Source: Francisellaceae bacterium (GTDB lineage Bacteria; Pseudomonadota; Gammaproteobacteria; Berkiellales; Berkiellaceae). From it: a stretch of DNA of 14,434 bases. Below are positions 6,336 to 14,355 of the stretch, piece by piece. The notes below the pieces were generated by a model, which was not told the DNA's origin, searched no databases, and saw only the letters and a program-made list of their open reading frames with translations. Position 1 is the stretch's first letter, and every line of letters begins with the position of its first letter. Location of the stretch: contig JAHFQG010000018.1 in the NCBI GenBank assembly GCA_023266415.1, positions 1 through 14,434 of the forward strand, in the 5' to 3' direction. Both the position numbers and the translations under genes were made by a program.

Positions 6336-7667
6336 GTGGGCTCAGGGCCATCAAAAAAAACCAGCCTTTCTGGGTTGGCCCGCTTTTGGGCAGGATTGAA
6401 GCTGGTATTACATACAGCTTGGAGTGTGGTGTTTGGTTGGAACATTGGAACTCTTTTTTATCGGTTTCGACCCAACACATTTGGCTTTGGGCAAGATTGG
6501 TTGGGGCCTGCCTTTATTTTGAGGTTATTTGGGTTACATAAGCCTGTCTCTTTAAACGCCGCCTCCCAACAAACTACCCCCAAACAAACCTCTACCTCGC
6601 ACCAACCCCCCCCCCAACCACCCCCTCCCTGGGTTATTTCCCCTCCCCTCCCCAGCGCCAACAACTCGTCAAAAATAACTGTAAAAGATGTATTCTACGC
6701 TGAATGGGGTGGACCAGGGATTTCTCCTATCGATAGTATCCAAACTATGTCAGAGGCTTCTCAGGAATGGAAGGGGGATACCCCATCCACTCAAGCTCTA
6801 ATAGATCGGTATGCCTTTTTTGAAAAAAAGGGCACTTCTCATCTAATAAACATGCGAGGAGATAACGGTTGTTTTATCCATGCTTTGATGGAAAGTGCCT
6901 TCTTGAATAAGAATATACGAACATCTATCCAAGCCAATTTGTTAAACACTCTTACGGTTCAAGGAAATGAAGTCACATTAATATTCCGCGAAGCCGATGC
7001 TGTAACATTTAAGTTAACCAACAAGGATGCATTTTTGAACGGATACAAAATGATTAAAACCTTGTATGAAACAGCAGAAAAAAATTCACTCCAGGCTTCT
7101 TATGCCTACGCCATGCTTTTAGAGGACGCAAAAGCAGATATTCTGACTTTTTTTAAAGAAATTATAGTCAATGGACTATTGGGACACTTGGATTCTATGG
7201 AAATATCCGACGCAGCCATACGCGATATATGGGAGCTGGCCATAGCCAGAGAGGACAGGCCAAAACCCAAAGAAAAATTAAAAGTCGGGGATAAAGAAAC
7301 ATTAGAAGCCGGGTATAACGCCCTGTTCAATACGTATGGCATTGAGTTTGTCGATCGACGATTGTTTCAACAGTTAGTAGGTATCCCTGAATATCCTTTT
7401 TTGTATGAAAACGGATCTGCAGATAAGATAACAGAAACCATGAAAAAACAGTATTTAAGTGCGTCCTCAAAAGACACATTCCTTTATTCTGAGGATGGCC
7501 GTCATTATAAGGTATTATCCGATAACGCCAATAACATCATAATAGAATTAAAAACCATGCTAAACCGGCTTCCAACAGAAGAGGACCAAGCCATTTTAGA
7601 AAATTTTTGCCGAAATTTGGCAAGCCAGACAATCGAACCCCTTAAAAATCCACTCAAACCCAATTAA
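6336..7667 (+). CDS. Membrane-anchored OTU-like cysteine protease candidate
   Basis: The start is GTG at 6336, with AGGAG (6325-6329) 6 bases upstream. The product has 443 residues. Residues about 15-43 are hydrophobic and contain VVFGWNIG (31-38), close to the FLFGWNVG of the tandem family upstream. A second hydrophobic stretch surrounds WLGPAFILRLFG (55-66). A Gln/Thr/Pro-rich linker (about 76-108, with QPPPQPPPP) follows. The rest is a soluble domain. GDNGCFIHALM (175-184 region) places Cys179 in the D-x-x-C-hydrophobic-hydrophobic-x-A-L pattern of OTU proteases, with the usual G-N order reversed. GRHYKVL (388-394) resembles the OTU catalytic His motif, with His390 followed by an aromatic. 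The 211-residue spacing is long, but Legionella OTU effectors are known to carry helical insertions between these motifs. A deubiquitinase-type effector is my inference; the membrane module and motifs are seen directly. Confidence 0.6.
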   Translation: MGSGPSKKTSLSGLARFWAGLKLVLHTAWSVVFGWNIGTLFYRFRPNTFGFGQDWLGPAFILRLFGLHKPVSLNAASQQTTPKQTSTSHQPPPQPPPPWVISPPLPSANNSSKITVKDVFYAEWGGPGISPIDSIQTMSEASQEWKGDTPSTQALIDRYAFFEKKGTSHLINMRGDNGCFIHALMESAFLNKNIRTSIQANLLNTLTVQGNEVTLIFREADAVTFKLTNKDAFLNGYKMIKTLYETAEKNSLQASYAYAMLLEDAKADILTFFKEIIVNGLLGHLDSMEISDAAIRDIWELAIAREDRPKPKEKLKVGDKETLEAGYNALFNTYGIEFVDRRLFQQLVGIPEYPFLYENGSADKITETMKKQYLSASSKDTFLYSEDGRHYKVLSDNANNIIIELKTMLNRLPTEEDQAILENFCRNLASQTIEPLKNPLKPN

Positions 7668-7673
7668 AAAAAA

Positions 7674-8075
7674 CAGTAGCAGAGCAAGAGAGCTGACGGG
7701 AGGACTGGACCCCAGCCTGCGCTGGGGTGACAATGCCTGGACCCTACCCCCTTCGCTGGGGTGACACACCTTGTCATGCCAGCGTAGGCTGGCATCCAGT
7801 CCGAGTATATTAGACTGGACCCCAGTCTGCGCTGGGGTGACAAGAAGGCTGTGTCATGCCAGCGGAGGCTGGCATCCAGTCCGAGTATATTAGACTGGAC
7901 CCCAGTCTGCGCTGGGGTGACAATGCCTGGACCCTACCCCCTGCGCTGGGGTGACAATGCCTGGACCCCAGCCTGCGCTGGGGTGACAATGCCTGGACCC
8001 TACCCCTTTCGCTGGGGTGACAATGCCTGGACCCCAGCTTACGCTGGGGTGACAATGCCTGGACCCGCCCCCTGC
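7674..8075. repeat. Palindromic repeat array of three alternating unit types
   Basis: About 400 bases consist of short units that begin CTGGACCC. Type A has an intact hairpin, CCCCAGC-YTRC-GCTGGGG, followed by TGACAATGC. Type A' has the left arm replaced (CCCTACCCC with CGCTGGGG). Type B is ATGCCAGC-(GTAG/GGAG)-GCTGGCAT followed by CCAGTCCGAGTATATTAGA. The order is A, A', B, A, B, A, A', A, A', A, and then a decayed unit. The last A/A' units are 32-34 bases each. The left flank (7674-7704) matches that of the array at 4590. There is no credible gene inside. The array lies between the OTU-like gene and the 3' end of the kinase-like gene, which read towards each other, and its hairpins could end both transcripts. 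Confidence 0.88.
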
Positions 8076-8078
8076 CCC

Positions 8079-9371
8079 TTATACTGTCAAGCATACTTGG
8101 GATTTTGGTTGGACATGCATTGTTACTGCATCTTCAGCCAACAGCCTCAAGCGAACGTGAATATCAGGGTTTAAAAAATTGGCAATAACCCGTTTAATAT
8201 CATCTGGGGTATCTCCCCAGAGGGCATCATCCAAATTTTCTAAGAGCATTTCCACCGTAACAGCCTGGCATTCACTGGCAATATCGGTATATAAAGTCAT
8301 TAAAGTGATACCTGCTGCCCAGCAATCATGCACTGGATGGGAATTTTGCAATGTTTTATCCAATTGCAAAACGTCTGATAAATTTATTTTTTTAGCGCAC
8401 CGTCGGCCATAAGATGTATCGTATGCTTTTAAGGCGTGACCGATGTGGGTATCCATGTGTTGATTCATCCAAAACACCTCTGGAGACTCATATCCAATTG
8501 TATAAACGGCACAAATGCCAATCCCAATGGTCCGACAAGTCATGAAGTCATTTATTTTGGTGTAATATCTTTCATTTTGCTCATATATAAGTAAGTTTTC
8601 TGGCTTTATATCTTCATGCACCCGATTTTTTCGATGAATATGGGCCAGGCCTTCTAAAAAAGACCAAGCAATGTCATTTTTTTCTGCCACAGAAAGCGGT
8701 TTTCTCTGTTTTTCCCGAGCCTCTAACACCTGTTGTAAATCTCCTATGGCTTTTTTAGAATACAAAGAGCGCTTTTTTTCAGGGTTGTTGATGGGTGTTT
8801 CAAAGGGGCGAATGGGTCGTTTTTGATATAAATGCCCCAAAAAAGTACGATGAATATTGGGATGCGCCAAAAAGTCTGAATTTTTCTGAGTAATGTTAAG
8901 GTCTTTTTCCGCCCGCAGAGTGGGGATAGGGTACACCAGATTAGCCCATCGTTCAGGGACTGGGTTGGTCACATTCCAGCAATCTTTTCCTTTGGAGTCT
9001 TTCCCAAAAAACAAATTGGGCGTTCCGGCTACCCCACCGGCCAATTTACTTTTTGTATCTATAACTAACTGATATTCCCCTTGTTCATCCCGAATAACAG
9101 CGCTTGAGCGGGACAATTCAGGTAGGTAAAAGACTCCTTTACCACTGGTAAGGAGATCAGTTTTTTTAAAGGCCACCACTTCCCCAGGTTCTAACCGCAT
9201 TAAGTGTTCGTAGTCTACATCTAACATCCTTTGCCGGATGGCCTTTAAACAAAATAGGAGCTCTTCCGGGGTTAAATAGGGCTTTAGGTGGGGGTGAACC
9301 CCTTGTGTTGTGACTTCCTCGATACGCGCAGTAATACAATCCACAAACCGCTGTTGGGCTTCATCTAACAT
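8079..9371 (-). CDS. Eukaryotic-like Ser/Thr protein kinase-like protein, divergent N-lobe
   Basis: This 430-residue protein begins at ATG (9371-9369), with AGGA 9 bases upstream on the minus strand. The C-lobe is recognisable: VHEDIKPENLL (251-261), with His252 and Asp254 in the HRD position, Lys256 and Asn259; INDFM (273-277) as a DFG variant with Asp275; GYESPE (293-298) for APE; and HDCWAAG (348-354) for the helix F D-x-W-x-x-G motif. In the N-lobe, GGVAGT (112-117) may be the Gly-rich loop and FLAHPNI (167-173) the usual HPNI motif. RAEKD (153-157) may supply the helix C Glu. The beta-3 Lys expected near residues 134-137 appears as Asn in CWNVTN. Activity may need a Lys from beta-2 (FFGKD, 121-125), or the protein may be a pseudokinase. 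Residues 1-100 are unrecognised. It is probably an effector acting on host proteins, by inference. Confidence 0.75.
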   Translation of the reverse strand: MLDEAQQRFVDCITARIEEVTTQGVHPHLKPYLTPEELLFCLKAIRQRMLDVDYEHLMRLEPGEVVAFKKTDLLTSGKGVFYLPELSRSSAVIRDEQGEYQLVIDTKSKLAGGVAGTPNLFFGKDSKGKDCWNVTNPVPERWANLVYPIPTLRAEKDLNITQKNSDFLAHPNIHRTFLGHLYQKRPIRPFETPINNPEKKRSLYSKKAIGDLQQVLEAREKQRKPLSVAEKNDIAWSFLEGLAHIHRKNRVHEDIKPENLLIYEQNERYYTKINDFMTCRTIGIGICAVYTIGYESPEVFWMNQHMDTHIGHALKAYDTSYGRRCAKKINLSDVLQLDKTLQNSHPVHDCWAAGITLMTLYTDIASECQAVTVEMLLENLDDALWGDTPDDIKRVIANFLNPDIHVRLRLLAEDAVTMHVQPKSQVCLTV

Positions 9372-9451
9372 AGATATTTGTCCTAGGCACCAGAACCCGA
9401 TTAGTGTATATCATCTCTTCTGGGATGAAAAGACCAAGAAAGAAAGTTATG

Positions 9452-9480
9452 TTTACAACTACGTTGGTCATAGATATAAT
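9452..9480 (+). promoter_or_regulatory. Near-consensus sigma-70 promoter of the ankyrin gene
   Basis: TTTACA (9452-9457) and TATAAT (9475-9480) are separated by exactly 17 bases, an 11 of 12 match to the sigma-70 consensus. Transcription would start near 9487, leaving a leader of about 24 bases before the ATG at 9511. The promoter lies in the 139-base divergent region shared with the kinase-like gene, for which I see no equally good promoter. Confidence 0.7.
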
Positions 9481-9510
9481 ACGTCATCCTGTATTTAGAT
9501 TTCTAAATTT

Positions 9511-11058
9511 ATGCCCTTGAATAAAACGCCCGATAATTCCCTCTTTAAAACCATTGCACGATATGCCCGATTGGGGAGGCTGTTCTCTTTGAAAAATCTG
9601 GAACAAAGCAATCCCATAACTTTTTGGGAGGCCTGCCAAGAAACCGACCCAGACACAGGGAATGGTGTTGTTTATTTTGCAGATACAGTTGAAATTGTAC
9701 AGTTTTTAGTTGCCGGGTTAAAAACCCATGCCCCTATGTTTCAGCCTTTGAGCGCTCTAAACAAAAAGGGAGAAACCGCCCTTGAAAAACACATTCGAAC
9801 CTCGCATAAAATTATTATCTCCACCATCATCAACCTAATGGCACCCGAAGACTTACTGGCCAGAAAAGAAAAACTTTTTAAGAGAATAGAAGCAGCAGAA
9901 AGTGTATCTTTACATAGGAAAGGGACACTAGACGAACTCAATAAAAAACTTCATTCTTATTCTTTTCCGCCGCTCGGACAACCTGAGCAGGATGGGCAGA
10001 TTCTATCTGACGAACAGTTTTTGATAGAAAAAATACGACGCTTTGTTGGCCAAAAAAGTTTATCTAATCTGTTGAAATTAAAACAAAATACCCCACCAAA
10101 TATCTGGAACACACTGCGTTTATCTAAGACAAAATACTACGGAAACACATTGCTACATATGGTCACCACCCTTAAAATGGCCGCCCTGGTTATGTCGTTC
10201 TTTTCCGATGCCGAGTTATTGGATTTGTTTCAAACAACAAATGAAAAAAAATACACCCCTCTCCAATGGGCTATACACAAAAAACGAAATGATGTTGCCC
10301 TTTTTTTTATTGATAAAATGCCACATTTGGTATTAGAAAATGAAAAACACAAAGCCATCCAATTAGCTTTTCGAGTAAACAACATAACCATTTTATATGA
10401 GTTATATGAGAAACTACCCAACCCTCAGTCTATAAAAACACCCATTTTATCCTATCTACTGACTCTCAAAAAAAATCCTCTGTTCGTAAAAATACACATT
10501 AAAGACAATAATGATATGTTTTCTATTGCTTTGACACATCAACAAGATGCTGTGTTAAAGGAGTTACTCCGATATAATATCCCTATTACGTCACCCAAAA
10601 CTGCCACCGATCTCATTCAATACCTATTGAATACCCCTGAAACCTTATTCAGAAACAAAGCTTTTTGGCTCAAAAAAATTCTGTCTCATTTTGACCTCCC
10701 CCAAAAACAAGCCATTTTAAACTCACCCATCCCCCCATCTGGCATTCTTCCAATGCATTTAGCTGTTCAATGGGGGAGTCTTGATATGTTAAACTTTTTG
10801 TTTTTGGAAAACCAACTAAATCCTCTGCTGAGGGATATAAATGGTCATACCCCCCTTGAATTGGCCATCCTATGTCAAATACCTCACTGTGTTGAGTTTC
10901 TTACCTCATACATATCCAGCTTAACGTCATTACTAACCCAACCTCTGCCTTCCCCACCCCCTCTGGTATTTGCCTCCTTCCCTGAGATGCCCCCCCCTAT
11001 TTCACCCTTCGATGAAACCCTATTTCTTCGTCCCTCGCCCGCGGGGCTGGACCCCTAA
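9511..11058 (+). CDS. Ankyrin-repeat protein, degenerate repeats, proline-rich tail
   Basis: This 515-residue protein contains ankyrin-like helical repeats, most clearly at residues 210-240 ([20 protein letters not shown]), 247-275 ([20 protein letters not shown]), 410-440 ([20 protein letters not shown]) and 443-470 ([20 protein letters not shown]). Weaker units are near 84-110, 281-305 and 334-360. A lysine-rich helical region (about 112-150) and a Pro-rich tail (478-510) complete it. Ankyrin repeats bind proteins; in intracellular bacteria such proteins are often host-directed. No enzymatic domain is seen. The ATG at 9511 has no visible Shine-Dalgarno in its short AT-rich leader. The stop codon overlaps the convergent ppsA stop by bases 11056-11057. 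The last residues (SPAGLDP) are encoded by a GC-rich CCCGCGGGGCTGGACCCC stretch resembling the dispersed repeats, so the C-terminus may have been altered by repeat insertion. Confidence 0.75.
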   Translation: MPLNKTPDNSLFKTIARYARLGRLFSLKNLEQSNPITFWEACQETDPDTGNGVVYFADTVEIVQFLVAGLKTHAPMFQPLSALNKKGETALEKHIRTSHKIIISTIINLMAPEDLLARKEKLFKRIEAAESVSLHRKGTLDELNKKLHSYSFPPLGQPEQDGQILSDEQFLIEKIRRFVGQKSLSNLLKLKQNTPPNIWNTLRLSKTKYYGNTLLHMVTTLKMAALVMSFFSDAELLDLFQTTNEKKYTPLQWAIHKKRNDVALFFIDKMPHLVLENEKHKAIQLAFRVNNITILYELYEKLPNPQSIKTPILSYLLTLKKNPLFVKIHIKDNNDMFSIALTHQQDAVLKELLRYNIPITSPKTATDLIQYLLNTPETLFRNKAFWLKKILSHFDLPQKQAILNSPIPPSGILPMHLAVQWGSLDMLNFLFLENQLNPLLRDINGHTPLELAILCQIPHCVEFLTSYISSLTSLLTQPLPSPPPLVFASFPEMPPPISPFDETLFLRPSPAGLDP

Positions 11059-13424
11059 ATCGGTCCTGCCAGATACAGCCAAGTGGCCAATACGGTATCA
11101 GGGTTTAGGGAAACGCTGTCAATGCCCTGCTCCATCAGCCAACGGGCCAAATCGGGGTGATCGGAAGGGCCCTGCCCACAAATGCCAATATACTTACCCT
11201 GATTTTGGCAGGCTCGAATGGCCATGGCCAGCAACTGTTTCACCGCTGCGTCTCGTTCATCAAACTGAGCTGCCACCAAAGCAGAATCGCGATCGAGCCC
11301 CAAAGTAAGCTGAGTCATATCGTTGGATCCAATGGAAAAACCATCGAAGTGTTCCAAATAGGCTTCCGCCAATAACGCGTTGGTGGGTAACTCGCACATC
11401 ATCATGATTTTTAAACCTTTTTCACCCCGTTTTAGGCCATATTGGGCCAACAGAGCCACCACGGCTTCTGCTTCTTTGACGCTTCGCACAAAAGGGACCA
11501 TGACGGCCACATTGGTCAGCCCCATGTCTTCCCGTACTTTTTTTACGGCACGACATTCTAGTTCAAAAGCCGCTTGGAAAGTGGGGGACACGTACCGTGC
11601 TGCGCCTCGGAACCCTATCATCGGATTTTCTTCGTGGGGCTCAAATACCGTACCCCCAATTAAGTTAGCATACTCATTTGATTTAAAATCACTAAAACGA
11701 ATAATCACAGGTTTTGGGAAAAAACTGGCAGCAATGGTGGCAATGCCTTCTTTTAAACGTTCTACGTAGTAAGTGATTGGATCTCCATAGGCGGCTGTTT
11801 TATCCCGAATTTCTTTTTGTAAAATGGGGTTTAAGGTATCACATTGAAGGCAGGCCATGGGGTGAATGCCTATCATTTGAGAAATGATAAACTCCAACCG
11901 TGCTAAACCCACCCCTTCATTGGGAATAGCTTGAAAATGAAAGGCCCGATCGGGATTCCCCACATTCATCATCATTTTAAAAGGCAACGATGGCATGTTT
12001 TGCAGCGGCACGGTTTTGACTGTAAAAGGCACCAACCCTTCATAAATAAACCCAATATCTCCTTCGGCGCAGCTGACTGTAACGGTTTGACCATTTTTCA
12101 GGGTATCGGTGGCATTAACGCACCCCACCACGGCAGGAATGCCCAATTCACGGGCAATAATGGCGGCATGACAAGTTCTACCACCTCGGTTGGTAACAAT
12201 GGCCGAGGCTTTTTTCATGACGGGTTCCCAATCGGGATCGGTCATATCGGTCACCAATACATCGCCTGATTGGATTTGGTACATGTCTTTGGCAGAGAGG
12301 ATGATTTTGACTGGCCCTTGCCCTATTCGTTGCCCCACGCTACGGCCCTGGCTGAGCTTATGGGCCTGATGGGAGATTAGGGCATATTGTTCTAGGGTTT
12401 GCCCGTCTTGACGGCTCTGAACGGTTTCTGGGCGGGCTTGGACGATATACAAGTCCCCATCTGGCCCATTTTTAGCCCATTCGATGTCCATGGGGCGGCC
12501 ATAGTGTTGTTCAATGAGGAGGGCTTGGCGGGCTAAGGTGTGAGCTTCTTCATCGGTGATGGAAAACTGATGTACTTTCTCAAAGGGCGTGGGTAGAGTG
12601 TTAACGAGGGCATGTTCGTTATCTGCATAGAGCATGTATTGTTGTTTGAGACCTAAAGTTTTCCGTAAAATAGCGGGTTTAAAGGTGGCCAAGTTAGGTT
12701 TATAAACATAAAATTCATCTGGGTTAACGGCTCCTTGCACCACCAGTTCTCCCAGGCCGTAGCTGCTGGTGATAAACACCACTTTATCGAAGCCAGATTC
12801 GGTGTCTAGGCTAAACATAACCCCACTGGCTGCTAAATCGCTGCGCACCATTTGCTGAATACCGACCGATAACGCCACAGCATGGTGGGAATAGCCCTGA
12901 TGGACACGATATGAAATAGCGCGATCGTTGAAGAGGGAGGCAAACACGTGTTTGATTTTGTCGAGTACCGCGTCGATACCATGGACATTAAGGTAGGTTT
13001 CTTGTTGCCCTGCAAAAGAGGCATCGGGTAAATCTTCAGCGGTGGCGGAAGAGCGAACGGCCACGGAGAGGTGGGGGTTATCTTGGGTGAGTTTTTGGTA
13101 ATACGTCCGAACTTCGGTTTGAAGGGCTTTTGGGAGGGGGGTGTTTAGAATCCATTGGCGAATTTGTTGCCCTGTTTCCATCAGGGCTTGAGTATCGTCT
13201 GCATCCAACGTCTTCAGCAAGGCTTGAATTTGGTGATCGAGCCCGTTGTGGGATAGGAATGTGCGAAAAGCATGTGCCGTGGTAGCGAAGCCTTGGGGGA
13301 TTTTTAGGCCGAGGGGTTGGAGTTGGCTGAGCATTTCGCCCAAGGAAGCGTTTTTGCCGCCGACTTTATCGACATCTTGGATCCGACATGAATCTAGCCA
13401 TACAACTAACTCTGTTTCTTGCAT
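11055..13424 (-). CDS. ppsA: Phosphoenolpyruvate synthase PpsA
   Basis: PpsA converts pyruvate, ATP and water to PEP, AMP and phosphate, the first step from pyruvate towards gluconeogenesis. Counting from the Met at 13424 the protein has 789 residues (E. coli 792). The N-terminal ATP-binding domain holds [30 protein letters not shown], and GRPMDIEWA followed by QARPETV. The phosphohistidine domain has [13 protein letters not shown] with catalytic His419 and Thr417, the residue PpsR phosphorylates. The PEP/pyruvate barrel has [29 protein letters not shown] and [11 protein letters not shown] prefer the start at 13424, with GAAGG 8 bases upstream, because it matches the family length. An in-frame ATG at 13469, with AAGGA upstream, would add [15 protein letters not shown]. 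The gene is divergent from ppsR, its regulator, and its 3' end overlaps the ankyrin gene stop. Confidence 0.96.
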   Translation of the reverse strand: MQETELVVWLDSCRIQDVDKVGGKNASLGEMLSQLQPLGLKIPQGFATTAHAFRTFLSHNGLDHQIQALLKTLDADDTQALMETGQQIRQWILNTPLPKALQTEVRTYYQKLTQDNPHLSVAVRSSATAEDLPDASFAGQQETYLNVHGIDAVLDKIKHVFASLFNDRAISYRVHQGYSHHAVALSVGIQQMVRSDLAASGVMFSLDTESGFDKVVFITSSYGLGELVVQGAVNPDEFYVYKPNLATFKPAILRKTLGLKQQYMLYADNEHALVNTLPTPFEKVHQFSITDEEAHTLARQALLIEQHYGRPMDIEWAKNGPDGDLYIVQARPETVQSRQDGQTLEQYALISHQAHKLSQGRSVGQRIGQGPVKIILSAKDMYQIQSGDVLVTDMTDPDWEPVMKKASAIVTNRGGRTCHAAIIARELGIPAVVGCVNATDTLKNGQTVTVSCAEGDIGFIYEGLVPFTVKTVPLQNMPSLPFKMMMNVGNPDRAFHFQAIPNEGVGLARLEFIISQMIGIHPMACLQCDTLNPILQKEIRDKTAAYGDPITYYVERLKEGIATIAASFFPKPVIIRFSDFKSNEYANLIGGTVFEPHEENPMIGFRGAARYVSPTFQAAFELECRAVKKVREDMGLTNVAVMVPFVRSVKEAEAVVALLAQYGLKRGEKGLKIMMMCELPTNALLAEAYLEHFDGFSIGSNDMTQLTLGLDRDSALVAAQFDERDAAVKQLLAMAIRACQNQGKYIGICGQGPSDHPDLARWLMEQGIDSVSLNPDTVLATWLYLAGPI

Positions 13425-13437
13425 AAGATCTGCCTTC

Positions 13438-13466
13438 TTGCTTTTCGGGGAGGGGTGGATCACAAT
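13438..13466 (+). promoter_or_regulatory. Weak candidate promoter for ppsR
   Basis: TTGCTT (13438-13443) and CACAAT (13461-13466) are spaced by 17 bases in the short region between ppsA and ppsR. Both boxes are imperfect. If ppsA started at 13469 instead of 13424, this promoter would lie inside ppsA, which slightly favours the shorter ppsA. I found no clear promoter on the minus strand. Confidence 0.25.
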
Positions 13467-13492
13467 CATGGTTTTGTCCTTGGGGAATTGAC

Positions 13493-14314
13493 ATGGGCCG
13501 CACGGTCTTTTTCATATCGGACCGAACGGGTATTACGGCCGAAACGTTAGGGCACAGTTTGATCACCCAATTTGATAAGATGTCCTTTACGCAGGTTACT
13601 TTACCTTTTATTGACACAGAAGAAAAGGCCAGTGAGGCAGTTGACAAAATAAATTTGGCTTGTAAAACAGATGGTGTCCGATCTATCGTGTTTAGTACGG
13701 TGATTGATGATGCCATTCGCACTCAATTGTCGGCCAGCCAAGGTTTTTTTATGGATTTTGTACATACGTTTATTGGCCCTTTGGAAAAAGAATTGGGGAT
13801 AAAGTCTAATCATACGGTGGGACGTTCGCATGGCGTGGGCAATATTCAGATATACGACATGCGTATTGAGGCGGTGAATTATGCGTTACGACATGATGAT
13901 GGGGCGACCACGCAGCAATATGAGAAAGCCGATTTAATTTTACTGGGGGTATCTCGCAGTGGAAAAACGCCTACCAGTTTGTATTTAGCCATGCAATTTG
14001 GACTGATGGTGGCCAATTATCCGCTCACAGAAGAAGATATGCGACCAGGCATGACGCTCCCTACGCCCTTACAGCCGTATCATGCCAAATTGTTTGGACT
14101 CACCATTACCCCCAAGCAATTACAGAGCATTCGCAGCATTCGTCGACCGAACAGTCCCTATTCCAATTTAGAGCAATGTCGTCGAGAGGTACAATTTGTG
14201 GAAGCTTTGTATACGCAAGAAAAAATTCCTTATTTAAGTTCTACGAATCGCTCTATTGAAGAGTTAGCCACAAAAATGATGGACATCATGTCGATTGAGC
14301 GACAGTTGCGTTGA
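13493..14314 (+). CDS. ppsR: PEP synthase regulatory protein PpsR (DUF299 kinase/pyrophosphorylase)
   Basis: PpsR switches PpsA off by ADP-dependent phosphorylation of the threonine next to the catalytic histidine, and on again by phosphate-dependent removal that yields pyrophosphate. The 273 residues match the family (E. coli 277). The N-terminus [20 protein letters not shown] is typical. [17 protein letters not shown] (121-137) and the P-loop [19 protein letters not shown] (152-170) are diagnostic, as is KLFGLTI before the C-terminal helices. The ATG at 13493 has GGGG about 8 bases upstream. The substrate motif RTCH is intact in the divergently transcribed ppsA, so the regulatory pair appears functional. 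The C-terminus ([17 protein letters not shown]) is complete and a repeat region follows immediately. Confidence 0.96.
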   Translation: MGRTVFFISDRTGITAETLGHSLITQFDKMSFTQVTLPFIDTEEKASEAVDKINLACKTDGVRSIVFSTVIDDAIRTQLSASQGFFMDFVHTFIGPLEKELGIKSNHTVGRSHGVGNIQIYDMRIEAVNYALRHDDGATTQQYEKADLILLGVSRSGKTPTSLYLAMQFGLMVANYPLTEEDMRPGMTLPTPLQPYHAKLFGLTITPKQLQSIRSIRRPNSPYSNLEQCRREVQFVEALYTQEKIPYLSSTNRSIEELATKMMDIMSIERQLR

Positions 14315-14320
14315 CATCCT

Positions 14321-14340
14321 CCCCGCCATAAATGGCGGAG
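14321..14340 (+). terminator. Hairpin downstream of ppsR
   Basis: CCGCCAT (14323-14329) and ATGGCGG (14332-14338) form a perfect inverted repeat around AA, seven bases after the ppsR stop. It has no T-tract, so it may stabilise the 3' end or terminate weakly. From memory, the string GACATCCTCCCCGCC followed by such a hairpin resembles sequences seen near IS200/IS605-type element ends; no transposase is visible here. Confidence 0.4.
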
Positions 14341-14355
14341 ATCCCTCACGATGTT

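Noticed and set aside
7700..8075. CRISPR array
   Set aside because: The units are palindromic and the intervening bases are themselves repeated, so there are no unique spacers, and no cas gene is present.
7810..8174. Open reading frames on both strands through the palindromic array (7851-8174 plus, 7810-8094 minus)
   Set aside because: Their translations only repeat the unit (RRLGSRHCHPS-type peptides) and the minus-strand frame runs into the kinase gene end; the openness follows from the repeat, not from coding constraint.
10970..12269. Several plus-strand frames antisense to ppsA
   Set aside because: ppsA is unambiguous over the whole interval and the antisense translations show no family resemblance.
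13425..13469. N-terminal extension of PpsA from the ATG at 13469
   Set aside because: It cannot be excluded, but the ATG at 13424 has a ribosome site, gives the usual family length and leaves room for divergent promoters.
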